Of a DNA stretch of 59,871 nucleotides, positions 8,970 through 17,472 are shown in pieces. The notes below the pieces were generated by a model. It was not told the origin of the DNA and ran no database searches. It saw nothing but the letters and a program-made list of their open reading frames with translations. This stretch comes from Sphingomonas yabuuchiae (GTDB taxonomy: Bacteria; Pseudomonadota; Alphaproteobacteria; Sphingomonadales; Sphingomonadaceae): assembly GCF_001477495.1 (NCBI RefSeq), contig NZ_LDTF01000062.1:1-59871 (forward strand), written 5' to 3'. Each line of letters starts with the position of its first letter. Within the stretch, counting starts at the first letter, position 1. Position numbers and translations under genes: made by a program.

Positions 8970-10331
8970 TCAGGCGGCGGCGCCGTTCAGCGTTTCCATC
9001 TCGCCCAGCACCCGCGCCCGGCGGCCATAGACATATTCGAACAGCGGGCTGGCCATCATCGTGGTCACGATCGCCATCAGCACCAGCATCGAGAACAGGG
9101 TGGGGCCGATAATCCCCTTTTGCAGCCCGATATTGATGATGATCAGTTCCATCAGCCCGCGCGAGTTCATCAGCGCGCCGATCCCCATCGCCGTGCGGTT
9201 GTCCTCGCCACAGGCGCGCGCCGCCAGATAGCAGGCCCCGAACTTGGCGGCGATCGACGCGGCCAGGATGCCGAGCGCGATCAGCAGCAGCGGCAGTGAA
9301 TTGACCATGTCCATCCGCGTGTTCAGCCCCGAATAGGTAAAGAACATCGGCAGCAGCAGGACGACGGCCAGCGGCTCGACCTTCTTCTTCAACTCGGTGA
9401 CGAACAGGCCGCGCGGCATGAAGACGCCCAGGATGAAGCCGCCGAAAATGCCATGTACGCCGATCGCGTCCATGATGAACGCGGACAGGCAGAAGGCCAT
9501 TAGCGTGATCGCCAGCACGGTCGTGCTCATCTCGCCTCGCGCCTCGACCGCGCGGCCCAGCGGCGCCAGCAGGCGGCGGCCGAACAGGATCAGGAAGCCG
9601 ACATAGAGGAAGGCCCCGCCGATCGCGAGGATCGCCACCCCGCTGCCGCCGCCGAAGGTCGCCAGCACGATCGCCAGCACGCACCAGGACGCCGCATCGT
9701 CGAACGCGCCCGCCGCCAGCGACAATGTGCCCAGCGGGCTGTCCGCCAGCCCCCGTTCGTTGATGATCCGCGCCAGCATCGGAAAGGCGGTCAGCGCGAT
9801 ACACGCGCCCATGAACAGCGTGGCATTGGCCTGGCTGATCCCGGCGGTGAACAGGCCGGGCACCTTCAGCAGCAGGGGGGTGATCGCCACCGCGATCAGG
9901 AACGGCGCGATCACGCCCGAGGCGGACACGGCCATGGCACTGCGCGCCTTGGACTGGAAATGATCGAGGCGGAGCGTCAGCCCGACCAGGAACATGTACA
10001 GCGCCACGCCGAGCTGCGACCCCGCATACAGGACATTGCGGGTGTCCTTGGGGAAGATCGCCGCCTGCAGGTCGGGGAAGACCAGGCCGAGCAGCGACGG
10101 ACCGAGCACGACCCCGGCGATCATCTCGCCCACGACCGGCGGCTGACTCAGGAACCGCTGTCCGGCCCAGCTGACGACGCGACAGGCGAACAGGATCACC
10201 GCCAGTTGCAGGAAGAAATGGATGCTATAGTCGCCGGGAACATAGGTGGCGGCGGCCCCGGCGCTGGCCGGGCCATGCGGCGACAGGATGCCGCCAAAGG
10301 TCTTCCAGAAACTGTCAATCGCGTCGTTCAT
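8970..10331 (-). CDS. Cation:proton antiporter, CPA2 family
   Basis: This 453-residue polytopic inner-membrane protein has about 12-13 helices. Family signatures include PPVVGEMIAGVVLGPSLLG near the N-terminus, the discontinuous-helix region TLFMGACIALTAFPMLARII, and DDAASWCVLAI in the ion-binding core. CPA2 members exchange Na+ or K+ for H+ and help pH and salt homeostasis. There is no C-terminal RCK/TrkA domain, so it is a short, NapA- or KefB-core-like form. The start at 10331 (MNDAIDSFWK) is preferred; an alternative ATG at 10343 sits directly against the G-rich ribosome site. The gene ends at a terminator hairpin (8900-8928). Confidence 0.87.
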   Translation of the reverse strand: MNDAIDSFWKTFGGILSPHGPASAGAAATYVPGDYSIHFFLQLAVILFACRVVSWAGQRFLSQPPVVGEMIAGVVLGPSLLGLVFPDLQAAIFPKDTRNVLYAGSQLGVALYMFLVGLTLRLDHFQSKARSAMAVSASGVIAPFLIAVAITPLLLKVPGLFTAGISQANATLFMGACIALTAFPMLARIINERGLADSPLGTLSLAAGAFDDAASWCVLAIVLATFGGGSGVAILAIGGAFLYVGFLILFGRRLLAPLGRAVEARGEMSTTVLAITLMAFCLSAFIMDAIGVHGIFGGFILGVFMPRGLFVTELKKKVEPLAVVLLLPMFFTYSGLNTRMDMVNSLPLLLIALGILAASIAAKFGACYLAARACGEDNRTAMGIGALMNSRGLMELIIINIGLQKGIIGPTLFSMLVLMAIVTTMMASPLFEYVYGRRARVLGEMETLNGAAA

Positions 10332-10479
10332 TGGTCTTCGCATCCCCCCTCGCGTCCGGCCTTGCGCGGTCCGGCGCAAGCGATAGCGACGCCAAGTCGC
10401 AGCGCGTTGCAACGGGATTTCATCGGATGGGACGCGATTGTAGCGGGTCACTGGCAAACTGTGTCGTTACCGCTACAAG

Positions 10480-10495
10480 GTAGGTACGTACCTAC
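10480..10495. promoter_or_regulatory. Putative antitoxin operator (perfect palindrome)
   Basis: GTAGGTACGTACCTAC is a perfect 16-base palindrome 15 bases before the antitoxin ATG. Phd/YefM antitoxins with their toxins normally repress their own promoter through such palindromes. Position and symmetry make this a strong operator candidate; binding is inferred. Confidence 0.65.
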
Positions 10496-10510
10496 ATATT
10501 CGAGGGGCGG

Positions 10511-10744
10511 ATGAAGACGCTGACCAGCCGCGAGTTCAATCAGGATGTCAGCCGCGCCAAGCGGTTGGCCCGAATCGAGCCGGTGTTCATCACCGACCGC
10601 GGTCGGCCCACCCATGTCCTGCTCGGCGTCGAGGCCTTTCGCCAATTGGCGCGCCAGACCGAGACGATCGTCGACCTGCTGGCGCAATCCGATGCGACGC
10701 CCGGCGAGGCGCCGCCGCCGCGCGACTGGAACCGGACGCGCTGA
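10511..10744 (+). CDS. Type II antitoxin, Phd/YefM family
   Basis: This 77-residue protein begins MKTLTSREFNQDVSRAKRLA, the usual Phd/YefM DNA-binding N-terminal fold, followed by the strand EPVFITDRGRPTHVLLGVEAF. The tail after about residue 45 is the toxin-wrapping helix and a Pro-rich end. It should neutralise the PIN protein encoded next and, with it, repress the operon at the palindrome 10480-10495. GAGGGGCGG precedes the ATG. Its stop overlaps the toxin start by one base (TGATG), normal for toxin-antitoxin pairs. Confidence 0.9.
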   Translation: MKTLTSREFNQDVSRAKRLARIEPVFITDRGRPTHVLLGVEAFRQLARQTETIVDLLAQSDATPGEAPPPRDWNRTR

Positions 10745-11199
10745 TGTATCTGCTCGATGCCGGCGTCGTCGTCGAACTGCGCGGGGCGCGACGGGGGCAG
10801 GCCGATCCGGGGCTGGTCGACTGGGCCTCGGGCGTGCCGCACCACGAACTGTTCCTGTCGGCGGTCACCCTGCTCGACCTTCAGGAAAACAAGGACGCCG
10901 ACGACTGGATCGCGGCGCAGGTTCTGCCCGCGTTCGAGGGGCGCATCCTGCCGGTGGATGTCGCGGTGGTGCGGCGGTCGGCGGCGCTGGGCTATGCCCA
11001 GACGCGCGACGCCCTTTTGGTGGCGACGGCGCTGGTCCATGGCTTGACGCTCGTCACACGGCATGTCGCGGCCTATAAGGTCGGGCGGCCCAAGCTGTTC
11101 TGCCCCTGGGGTTTTGTGCCCGACGAGATGGGCGAGGACTGGCGGCAGGCGGCGAAGGGCGGCTCGCAATGGTTCCGCAACCTGTTCGTGAGGATGTGA
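10744..11199 (+). CDS. PIN-domain (VapC/FitB-like) ribonuclease toxin, variant
   Basis: This 151-residue PIN protein is the toxin partner of the preceding antitoxin; PIN toxins cut RNA using Mg2+ held by acidic residues. Visible motifs are MYLLDAG (Asp5), LFLSAVTLLDLQENKD (about 36-52), TRDALLVATALVHGLTLVTRH (about 87-108) and LFCPWGF. Two oddities are visible. The second acidic position, normally Glu in the FitB-type TLGEL motif, reads TLLDL with Asp. A tail of about 22 residues (GEDWRQAAKGGSQWFRNLFV...) follows the usual end of the domain. The next gene starts two bases after its stop, so the halogenase is probably in the same transcript. Confidence 0.85.
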   Translation: MYLLDAGVVVELRGARRGQADPGLVDWASGVPHHELFLSAVTLLDLQENKDADDWIAAQVLPAFEGRILPVDVAVVRRSAALGYAQTRDALLVATALVHGLTLVTRHVAAYKVGRPKLFCPWGFVPDEMGEDWRQAAKGGSQWFRNLFVRM

Positions 11200-11201
11200 G
11201 C

Positions 11202-12719
11202 GTGGTGGAGGGGCAGGCCAGGTCGATTCTGATCGTCGGCGGCGGCACGGCGGGCTGGCTGACCGCGGCCTATCTCGCGCGCTTTCTGGGGCCTGCAACC
11301 CGCATCACCGTGCTGGAGGACCCGGCGATCGGTGCCATCGGCGTGGGCGAGGGGGCGTTCCCGACGATGCGCTCGACCCTGCGCTTCCTGGGGATCGACG
11401 AGGCGCAGTTCATCCGCGCGGCGGGCGCGACCTTCAAACAGGGTATCCGCTTCGACGACTGGCGGTACGCCCCGGACGCAGGCAAGCGCCATCGCTATGT
11501 CCACCCGTTCGAGCCGCCCTTCCGGGCGGAAGGCGTCGACCTCGTCGCGCATTGGCTGGCGCAGGACCCGGCGACTCGTGCGCCCTTTGCCGAGGCGGTG
11601 ACGATCCAGCATCGCGTCGCCGCCGCCGGGCGGGGACCGAAACAGGCGGGGGAAGGGGCGTTCGACGGGCCGCTTAGCTATGCCTATCATTTCGATGCGC
11701 ATCGGCTGGTCGCGCTGCTGGCCGACCATGCCATGGGCCTGGGCGTGCGGCATCTGGAAGGCAGGATGATCGGTGCGCAGGTGGGCGCGGACGGGCTGAT
11801 CGCGCATGTCGCCACCGACCGTCAGGGCACGCTGAACGCCGACCTTTATGTCGACTGCACCGGACAGCGGGCCGAACTGATCTCCGGCGCGCTGGGGGAG
11901 CCTTTGGCGTCGGTGCGCGACCAGCTGTTCACCAATCGCGCACTTGCCTGCCGTCTGCCTTATGACGCGGAGCACGGACATGTCCTGCCGACCATGACCA
12001 TCGCCACGGCGCATCGGGCGGGTTGGACCTGGGATATCGGGCTGGCCGAGGGGCGGGGGATCGGGACGGTCTATTCCGACGCGCATATGAATGACGAGGC
12101 CGCAGTGGCGACGCTCGCCGCCTATCTGGGACAGGATCCCGACAGGCTGGAGCTGCGCCTGCTGAGCTTCGAGCCGGGGTATCGCCAGCGCCCCTGGATC
12201 GGCAATTGCGTCGCGATCGGACTGGCCGGGGGTTTTCTGGAGCCGCTGGAGTCGACCGGCATCGTCCTGATCGAGGCGGCGGTCGCCATGCTGGCCGAGC
12301 TGTTCCTGCATCGCGGCCCGATCGCCGCGCCCGCCGCGCGCTTCAATGCGCTGATGACCGCACGGTATCGGACGATCGTCGACTTTCTCAAGCTGCATTA
12401 CTGCCTGAGCAGCCGGGCCGAGCCGTTCTGGCGCGACAATGGTGCGGCGGCGACCATCACCGACCGGCTACGGGACTTGCTGGAGCAATGGCGTTACCGG
12501 CCGCCGGGGCGGTTCGACTTCACGCTGGATGTCGAGAGCTTCGCCCATTTCAACTATCAGTACATTCTCTACGGCATGGGCTTTGCCGATGGCGAAACGC
12601 GGCCCACCGGTGCGTCTGGCGAGGCGGAACGGCTGTTCCGCAAACTCCAGATGTTCGGTGACCGCGCGGTGGCGGACCTGCCGAGTCATGGTGAGTTGGT
12701 CGCGGCAATGCTGGATTGA
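11202..12719 (+). CDS. Flavin-dependent tryptophan-halogenase-family protein (variant)
   Basis: This 505-residue protein belongs to the flavin-dependent halogenase/monooxygenase family, whose members use FADH2, oxygen and halide to halogenate aromatic substrates. The FAD site GGGTAGW is at residue 11 and the conserved Lys (ATFKQGIRFDDW) near 77. EPLEST near 347 carries the acidic residue thought to assist the Lys. The diagnostic WxWxIP motif is changed to WTWDIG near 275, so the reaction may not be ordinary halogenation. GTG at 11202 is preferred, with AGGA seven bases upstream; an in-frame ATG at 11169 inside the toxin gene is the alternative. It follows the toxin by two bases. No flavin reductase is adjacent. 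Confidence 0.82.
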   Translation: MVEGQARSILIVGGGTAGWLTAAYLARFLGPATRITVLEDPAIGAIGVGEGAFPTMRSTLRFLGIDEAQFIRAAGATFKQGIRFDDWRYAPDAGKRHRYVHPFEPPFRAEGVDLVAHWLAQDPATRAPFAEAVTIQHRVAAAGRGPKQAGEGAFDGPLSYAYHFDAHRLVALLADHAMGLGVRHLEGRMIGAQVGADGLIAHVATDRQGTLNADLYVDCTGQRAELISGALGEPLASVRDQLFTNRALACRLPYDAEHGHVLPTMTIATAHRAGWTWDIGLAEGRGIGTVYSDAHMNDEAAVATLAAYLGQDPDRLELRLLSFEPGYRQRPWIGNCVAIGLAGGFLEPLESTGIVLIEAAVAMLAELFLHRGPIAAPAARFNALMTARYRTIVDFLKLHYCLSSRAEPFWRDNGAAATITDRLRDLLEQWRYRPPGRFDFTLDVESFAHFNYQYILYGMGFADGETRPTGASGEAERLFRKLQMFGDRAVADLPSHGELVAAMLD

Positions 12720-12731
12720 TTACACGCTCTT

Positions 12732-12865
12732 CCTCCCCTCGCAGGGGAGGTGGCAGGCCGAAGGCCTGACGGAGGGGTGTTCAGGCTGGCGAGAGCAGGT
12801 ATCCTCACCACCCGCTACACCCCTCCACCATGCTGCGCATGGTTCCCCTCCCCTTGCAGGGGAGG
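12732..12865. repeat. Palindromic intergenic repeat, copy 2 (inverted)
   Basis: This element is the reverse orientation of the one at 1164-1274. The end hairpins CCTCCCC-TCGCA-GGGGAGG (12732-12750) and CCTCCCC-TTGCA-GGGGAGG (12847-12865) flank GGAGGGGTGT (12771-12780) facing ACACCCCTCC (12817-12826). The centre between those arms is unrelated to copy 1 and about 20 bases longer. It fills the gap between the convergent halogenase and paoC genes and may act as their terminator. Confidence 0.75.
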
Positions 12866-12877
12866 AAAATTGGGTTG

Positions 12878-15088
12878 TCAAGCGATCGCGGGCAGGCGGT
12901 CCAGATGCTTTTCCAGCGTCAGCGGATAATCCCTGATCCGCACGCCAGTCGCGTTATACACCGCATTCGCCACCGCTGCGCCGACGCCGCACAAGCCCAA
13001 TTCGCCGACGCCCTTGGCCTTCATCGGGTTGGCCTTGTCGTCCGCTTCCTCCAGGAAGATCACCTCCTGATGCGGAATGTCGGCATGGACCGGCACCTCA
13101 TATCCCGCCAGGTCGTGGTTGACGAAGAAGCCGAAGCGCTTGTCGACCGCCAGTTCCTCCATCAGCGCCGAGCCGACGCCCATGGTCATCGCGCCGATCA
13201 TCTGGCTACGTGCCGCCTTGGGGTTCAGGATGCGGCCCGCTGCGCAAACCGCGAGCATCCGGCGGAGCCGCGTCACGCCGGTATAGGCATCGACCCCGAC
13301 CTCGACGAAATGCGCGCCGAAGGTCGACAATTGATAGCTCTTGTCGAGAGTGCCGAACTCGATCCGGTCCTCGGCGGTCAGCGGGCCGGAGGTGACGGCA
13401 TCGCGCAACGCGACCGATCGATTGCCGCCCGTCACCCGCCCATCGGCGAAGTTCAGATCGGCCGAGTTGAACCCCAGCCGCTGGGCCACCGCCTCGCGCA
13501 GCTTGACGCAGGCGGCATAGACGCCCGCCGTCGCATTGGCCGCGCCGAACTGGCCGCCCGATCCCGCCGACACCGGATAGTCGCTATCGCCCAGCCGGAC
13601 ATCGACCGCGTCCATCGGCACGCCCATCATCTCGGCGGCGGTCTGGGCGATGATCGTATAGCTGCCGGTGCCGATATCGGTCATGTCGGTCTCGACCACG
13701 ACCCGGCCGTCCTTGTTCAGCGTGACCCGTGCGCCCGACTTCATGTTCATATGGTTGCGGAAGGCGGCGGCGACGCCCATGCCGACCAGCCAGCGGCCGT
13801 CGCGGACCTGGGCGGGCTTGGCACTGCGCTGCGACCAGCCGAAACGCTGTGCGCCTTCTTCCAGGCAGCGGACGAGCTGACGCTGCGAGAAGCGGCGCTC
13901 GGGCTTTTCGGGATCGACCTGGGTGTCGTTCTTCACGCGGAAGGCGACCGGGTCCATGCCCAGCTTCTCGGCCATCTCGTCCATCGCGATTTCCAGCGCC
14001 ATCATGCCAGGCGCCTCGCCGGGGGCACGCATCGCGTTGCCCTCGGGCAGATTCAGCACGGCGAGGCGCATCGCGGTCAGCCGGTTGGGACCGGCATAGA
14101 GCAGCTTGGTCTGGTTGACCGCCGTCTCGGGGCCGCCGCCGGGCTGGTCGCCCGATCCGCTTTCATGCGCGATCGCCTGGATCGCGCCGTCCTTGGTCGC
14201 GCCGATGCGGATACGCTGTGTCGTGGCGGGGCGATGGGTGGCGTTGTTGGCCATCAGCGGGCGCTGCATCGCGACCTTGACCGGCCGCCCGACCGCCTTC
14301 GCGCCCAGCGCCGCCATCACGGCATCGGCGCGCAGGAACAGCTTCCCGCCGAAACCCCCGCCGACATAGGGCGAGATCAGCCGCACCTTCTCCTTGGGCA
14401 TGCCCAACGTCTTGGCCAGATCGCCACGACCCCAGGCGATCATCTGATTCGACGTCCAGACCGTCAGCTGGTCGCCCTCCCAGATCGCCAGCGAGGCGAA
14501 GGGCTCCATCATCGCGTGGCTGTGGTCGGGCGTGGTGTATTCGGCGTCGAGCTTCACCGGTGCTGCGTCGAAAGCGCTCTCGAACGAGCCGGTCCGGTCT
14601 TCCTTGCCGGGCTTGCCCTCTTCGCCGCCCGCCAGCGGCGCGCCCTTCAGCGCCTCGTCCAGATCATATTGGCCCTTGGCACGGTCATAGTCGATCCGCA
14701 CTAGCCCGGCGGCGGCGCGCGCCTGTTCGAAGCTTTCGGCGACGACGATGGCGACGGCCTGGTGATAATGGTCGATCTCCGGCCCACCCAGCAGCTTGGC
14801 CGTGTTGAAATTGCCCTTGGCCAGCTTGCCCGCCTCGGCGGCGGTGACGATGCCCAGCACGCCCGGCGCGCCGCGTGCATCGTCAAGGTTCATCGATCGG
14901 ATGCGCCCCTTGGCGATGGCGGCGCCGATGATCCAGCCATAGGCGGCATTGGGCGCCTCGGCATGGCGTTCATAAGCATAAGGCGCGGTGCCCGTGGTCT
15001 TGCGCGGGCCGTCGATCCGGTCGTGCGGTCGACCGACCACGGTCATGCGGTCGATGGGATTGGTGCTGGCTGGCTCGGTGAATTTCAT
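12878..15088 (-). CDS. paoC: Aldehyde oxidoreductase, molybdenum-binding subunit (PaoC/YagR-like)
   Basis: This 736-residue large subunit of a xanthine-oxidase-family enzyme oxidises aldehydes using a molybdopterin cofactor. It has the small a/b hammerhead domain at the start ([18 protein letters not shown]) and molybdopterin-binding stretches such as [21 protein letters not shown] and [16 protein letters not shown]. The catalytic Glu lies in [15 protein letters not shown] near residue 693. Length and motifs match the periplasmic E. coli PaoC. It has no signal of its own and would be exported bound to the Tat-targeted PaoA subunit. Its start overlaps the paoB stop by four bases (ATGA, 15085-15088), and it is the last gene of paoABC. 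Confidence 0.9.
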   Translation of the reverse strand: MKFTEPASTNPIDRMTVVGRPHDRIDGPRKTTGTAPYAYERHAEAPNAAYGWIIGAAIAKGRIRSMNLDDARGAPGVLGIVTAAEAGKLAKGNFNTAKLLGGPEIDHYHQAVAIVVAESFEQARAAAGLVRIDYDRAKGQYDLDEALKGAPLAGGEEGKPGKEDRTGSFESAFDAAPVKLDAEYTTPDHSHAMMEPFASLAIWEGDQLTVWTSNQMIAWGRGDLAKTLGMPKEKVRLISPYVGGGFGGKLFLRADAVMAALGAKAVGRPVKVAMQRPLMANNATHRPATTQRIRIGATKDGAIQAIAHESGSGDQPGGGPETAVNQTKLLYAGPNRLTAMRLAVLNLPEGNAMRAPGEAPGMMALEIAMDEMAEKLGMDPVAFRVKNDTQVDPEKPERRFSQRQLVRCLEEGAQRFGWSQRSAKPAQVRDGRWLVGMGVAAAFRNHMNMKSGARVTLNKDGRVVVETDMTDIGTGSYTIIAQTAAEMMGVPMDAVDVRLGDSDYPVSAGSGGQFGAANATAGVYAACVKLREAVAQRLGFNSADLNFADGRVTGGNRSVALRDAVTSGPLTAEDRIEFGTLDKSYQLSTFGAHFVEVGVDAYTGVTRLRRMLAVCAAGRILNPKAARSQMIGAMTMGVGSALMEELAVDKRFGFFVNHDLAGYEVPVHADIPHQEVIFLEEADDKANPMKAKGVGELGLCGVGAAVANAVYNATGVRIRDYPLTLEKHLDRLPAIA

Positions 15089-16035
15089 GCGGTCCTCGCC
15101 TGGCTGATGGCTGCCGCCAGCGTCCGTTCGACGAGCGGCACCTTATATTCGTTGTCCTTGGTCGGGCGGGCATCGGCGAACAGTCTCGCCGTCACCGCTT
15201 TGGCCCCCTGCGGCATGGCGGCCTCGGCCGCCTCGACCCGCCAGGGCTTGTGCGCGACACCGCCGACCGCGATACGGCCCGAGCCATCCTTCTGGACGAT
15301 CGCCGCGACCGAGACGAGCGCAAAGGCATAGGAGGCGCGGTCGCGCACCTTCTCATAGATATGGGTGCCGCCGACCGGGCGGGGCAGGGTGACGGCGGTG
15401 ATCAGTTCGCCGGGCTGGAGCGCGGTTTCGATGTGCGGCGTATTGCCGGGCAGGCGGTGAAAATCGGCGATGGGGATGGCACGCGTCCGGCCCTCCGGGT
15501 TCACCGTCTCGACCACCGCGTCCAGCACCCGCATCGCGACATTCATGTCGCTGGGGTTGGTGGCGATGCAGTCGCTGCTGGTGCCGACGATGGCGAGCTG
15601 GCGCGAATAGCCGCCGATGGCGCCGCACCCGCTGCCGGGCTTGCGTTTGTTGCAGGCCATGTTGGTGTCGTAGAAATAGGGACAGCGCGTCCGCTGGAGC
15701 AGATTGCCTGCTGTCGTCGCCTTGTTGCGCAGCTGTCCACTGGCCCCGGCGACGATCGCACGGGACAGGACGCCGTAATCGCGCCGCACGCGCTCGTCGG
15801 CGGCCAACGCGGTGTTAGTGACGAACGCGCCGATGCGCAGGCCGCCGTCCTTCGTCTTCTCGATGCGGTCGAGCTTCAGATCCTGTACGTCGATCAGATG
15901 GGTCGGCGTCTCGACCTCGATCTTCATCAGGTCGAGCAGGTTGGTGCCGCCTGCGAGGAACTTGGCGCCAGGTTTGGTCGCCGCGCGTGCTGCCGAGACT
16001 GCGTCCTTCGCGCGTTCATAGGTAAAGGGCCTCAT
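15085..16035 (-). CDS. paoB: Aldehyde oxidoreductase, FAD-binding subunit (PaoB/YagS-like)
   Basis: This 316-residue middle subunit carries FAD and passes electrons between the iron-sulfur clusters and the acceptor. The FAD motif [15 protein letters not shown] is near residue 28. A cysteine-rich insert (about 120-145: [20 protein letters not shown] then GSGC) matches the extra [4Fe-4S] cluster site that distinguishes PaoB from ordinary xanthine-dehydrogenase FAD subunits. CO-dehydrogenase-flavoprotein C-terminal features follow. The start overlaps the paoA stop by four bases (16032-16035), indicating tight co-translation. Confidence 0.91.
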   Translation of the reverse strand: MRPFTYERAKDAVSAARAATKPGAKFLAGGTNLLDLMKIEVETPTHLIDVQDLKLDRIEKTKDGGLRIGAFVTNTALAADERVRRDYGVLSRAIVAGASGQLRNKATTAGNLLQRTRCPYFYDTNMACNKRKPGSGCGAIGGYSRQLAIVGTSSDCIATNPSDMNVAMRVLDAVVETVNPEGRTRAIPIADFHRLPGNTPHIETALQPGELITAVTLPRPVGGTHIYEKVRDRASYAFALVSVAAIVQKDGSGRIAVGGVAHKPWRVEAAEAAMPQGAKAVTARLFADARPTKDNEYKVPLVERTLAAAISQARTA

Positions 16036-16670
16036 GCCTTAGCTCCCGCGACGTCGGCCATCGCATCGGCGATGTTGGAATAGGCGCCGCAGCGGCAGAT
16101 ATTGCCGCTCATCCGCTCGCGCATCTCTATGCCGGAGGCTTGCGGCTCGGCGGTCAGGTCGGCCTGGACATGGCTGGGGATGCCACGCTTGATCTCGTCG
16201 AGCACCGCCACCGCCGAGCAGATCTGGCCTGGTGTGCAATACCCGCACTGATAGCCGTCATGACGGACGAAGGCGGCCTGCATCGGGTGGAGCTTTTCGG
16301 GCGTGCCTAGGCCCTCGATGGTCGTGATGCTGTCGCCGTCATGCTGGAGCGCGAGGGAGAGGCAGCTGTTGATCCGCTCTCCATTGACCAGCACGGTGCA
16401 CGCGCCGCACTGGCCATGGTCGCAGCCCTTCTTGGTGCCGGTCAGGTGCAGATGCTCGCGAAGCGTATCGAGCAGGGTCGTGCGCGGATCGAGCGACAGG
16501 GTGCGCGGCTTGCCGTTGACCTTGAACGTGACGGCCATGGCGGGGGGATCGGCGGGCATGGTGCTCCTCTGGGTTTGCGCCTCGGCCGGGGCGGAGGCGG
16601 CCATGGCGGTGGCCGCACCTCCGACGATCACGCCGCGTCGCGACACGGTAAACTCACTGCTGTCTGCCAA
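16032..16670 (-). CDS. paoA: Aldehyde oxidoreductase, [2Fe-2S] subunit with Tat signal (PaoA/YagT-like)
   Basis: This 212-residue small subunit binds two [2Fe-2S] clusters. The N-terminus carries a twin-arginine signal ([20 protein letters not shown]), which sends the assembled enzyme to the periplasm. The plant-type cluster motif [15 protein letters not shown] is near residue 82; the second-cluster cysteines are [12 protein letters not shown] near 142 and CRCGAY near 193. The start is read as TTG at 16668-16670, eight bases after GGGAG; no ATG lies before the Tat motif. It is the first gene of paoABC. A dedicated maturation chaperone (PaoD-like) is not in the window. Confidence 0.9.
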   Translation of the reverse strand: MADSSEFTVSRRGVIVGGAATAMAASAPAEAQTQRSTMPADPPAMAVTFKVNGKPRTLSLDPRTTLLDTLREHLHLTGTKKGCDHGQCGACTVLVNGERINSCLSLALQHDGDSITTIEGLGTPEKLHPMQAAFVRHDGYQCGYCTPGQICSAVAVLDEIKRGIPSHVQADLTAEPQASGIEMRERMSGNICRCGAYSNIADAMADVAGAKA

Positions 16671-16990
16671 TGTCCCGGCTCCCTTGCACCCTGTCCAGTT
16701 CCTTATTCAACCGCTGGCGCGTACACCGCTGGCTGACATTTCGTTCATAACGCACGTGAGTGGTTTTGGTGGCGGGGTGAAATTATCATGGGATAGAAAT
16801 CGCCGTACTCGCCACTGGGACGTACCTGGCGCGCGAGAAATCCGACGACGCCGCACGTCGGGCGTGGTAGCACCGCCTATCGCCGGTTTGACAACCGCAA
16901 GCACTGGCGGCTGAGAGACCCTTGTGCTCCCGCTTGTCGCGATGGAGCCGCCCGGATGCACTATTTGTCCCGTCTTGGGGGCGTGCCCCG
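16671..16990. other. Divergent promoter region, gene-free
   Basis: About 320 bases separate paoA (minus strand) from the small plus-strand gene at 16991. A less GC-rich patch around 16740-16800 is the likely place for the paoABC promoter. No clear operator palindrome or RNA gene was recognised. Confidence 0.45.
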
Positions 16991-17389
16991 TTGATCGTCC
17001 GGCTGCCGAGCAACGCGACGGAGTGGGACCGGGCTTATCACGCGCTGATGACCGGCATCGATGTGCTGGAGAGGCGGATCGCGCCACTCTGGGCAACGGA
17101 GGCGTCCGCCCTGTCGAACCGGCATCGCCATGTCCGAGCGCGGGTGACGGCGAACGGCCTGCGCGAACTGGACGTGCTGCTGGCCCATTGGGTCGGACTG
17201 GTTGCGTCTCGGCCGATCCGCATGGCGGACATCGGCGACTGGCGCGAGCAGGAGGAAGAGGATGTGGGGCGCTATGACCGCGACTTCACCGTCCTGGACA
17301 TCGCCCGCCTGGCGGAGGACTATCGCCTGGCCGCGCCGATGCCGTGTCCGCCCGACATGGCGTCGGCGGCTCGCGGGCTGGCCGCTTGA
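16991..17389 (+). CDS. Small conserved-looking hypothetical protein
   Basis: This is an unrecognised protein of about 132 residues. It is Ala/Arg/Leu-rich and mostly helical, with segments such as EWDRAYHALMTGIDVLERRI, LDVLLAHWVGLVASRPIRMA and an acidic patch DWREQEEEDVGRYDRDF. No signal peptide or membrane helix is evident. Codon use is like that of neighbouring real genes. The start is uncertain: TTG at 16991 follows a G-run, TTG at 16922 is possible, and the first ATG is at 17048. It ends 83 bases before the GH35-like gene and may share its transcript. Confidence 0.55.
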   Translation: MIVRLPSNATEWDRAYHALMTGIDVLERRIAPLWATEASALSNRHRHVRARVTANGLRELDVLLAHWVGLVASRPIRMADIGDWREQEEEDVGRYDRDFTVLDIARLAEDYRLAAPMPCPPDMASAARGLAA

Positions 17390-17472
17390 GGTGCCCGTTC
17401 GATAGGCGTTGATCGCGCGAACCGTCCGTTGCACAGGCTCAGGCGAACGATCGCAAAAAAGGGGAGGATGTG

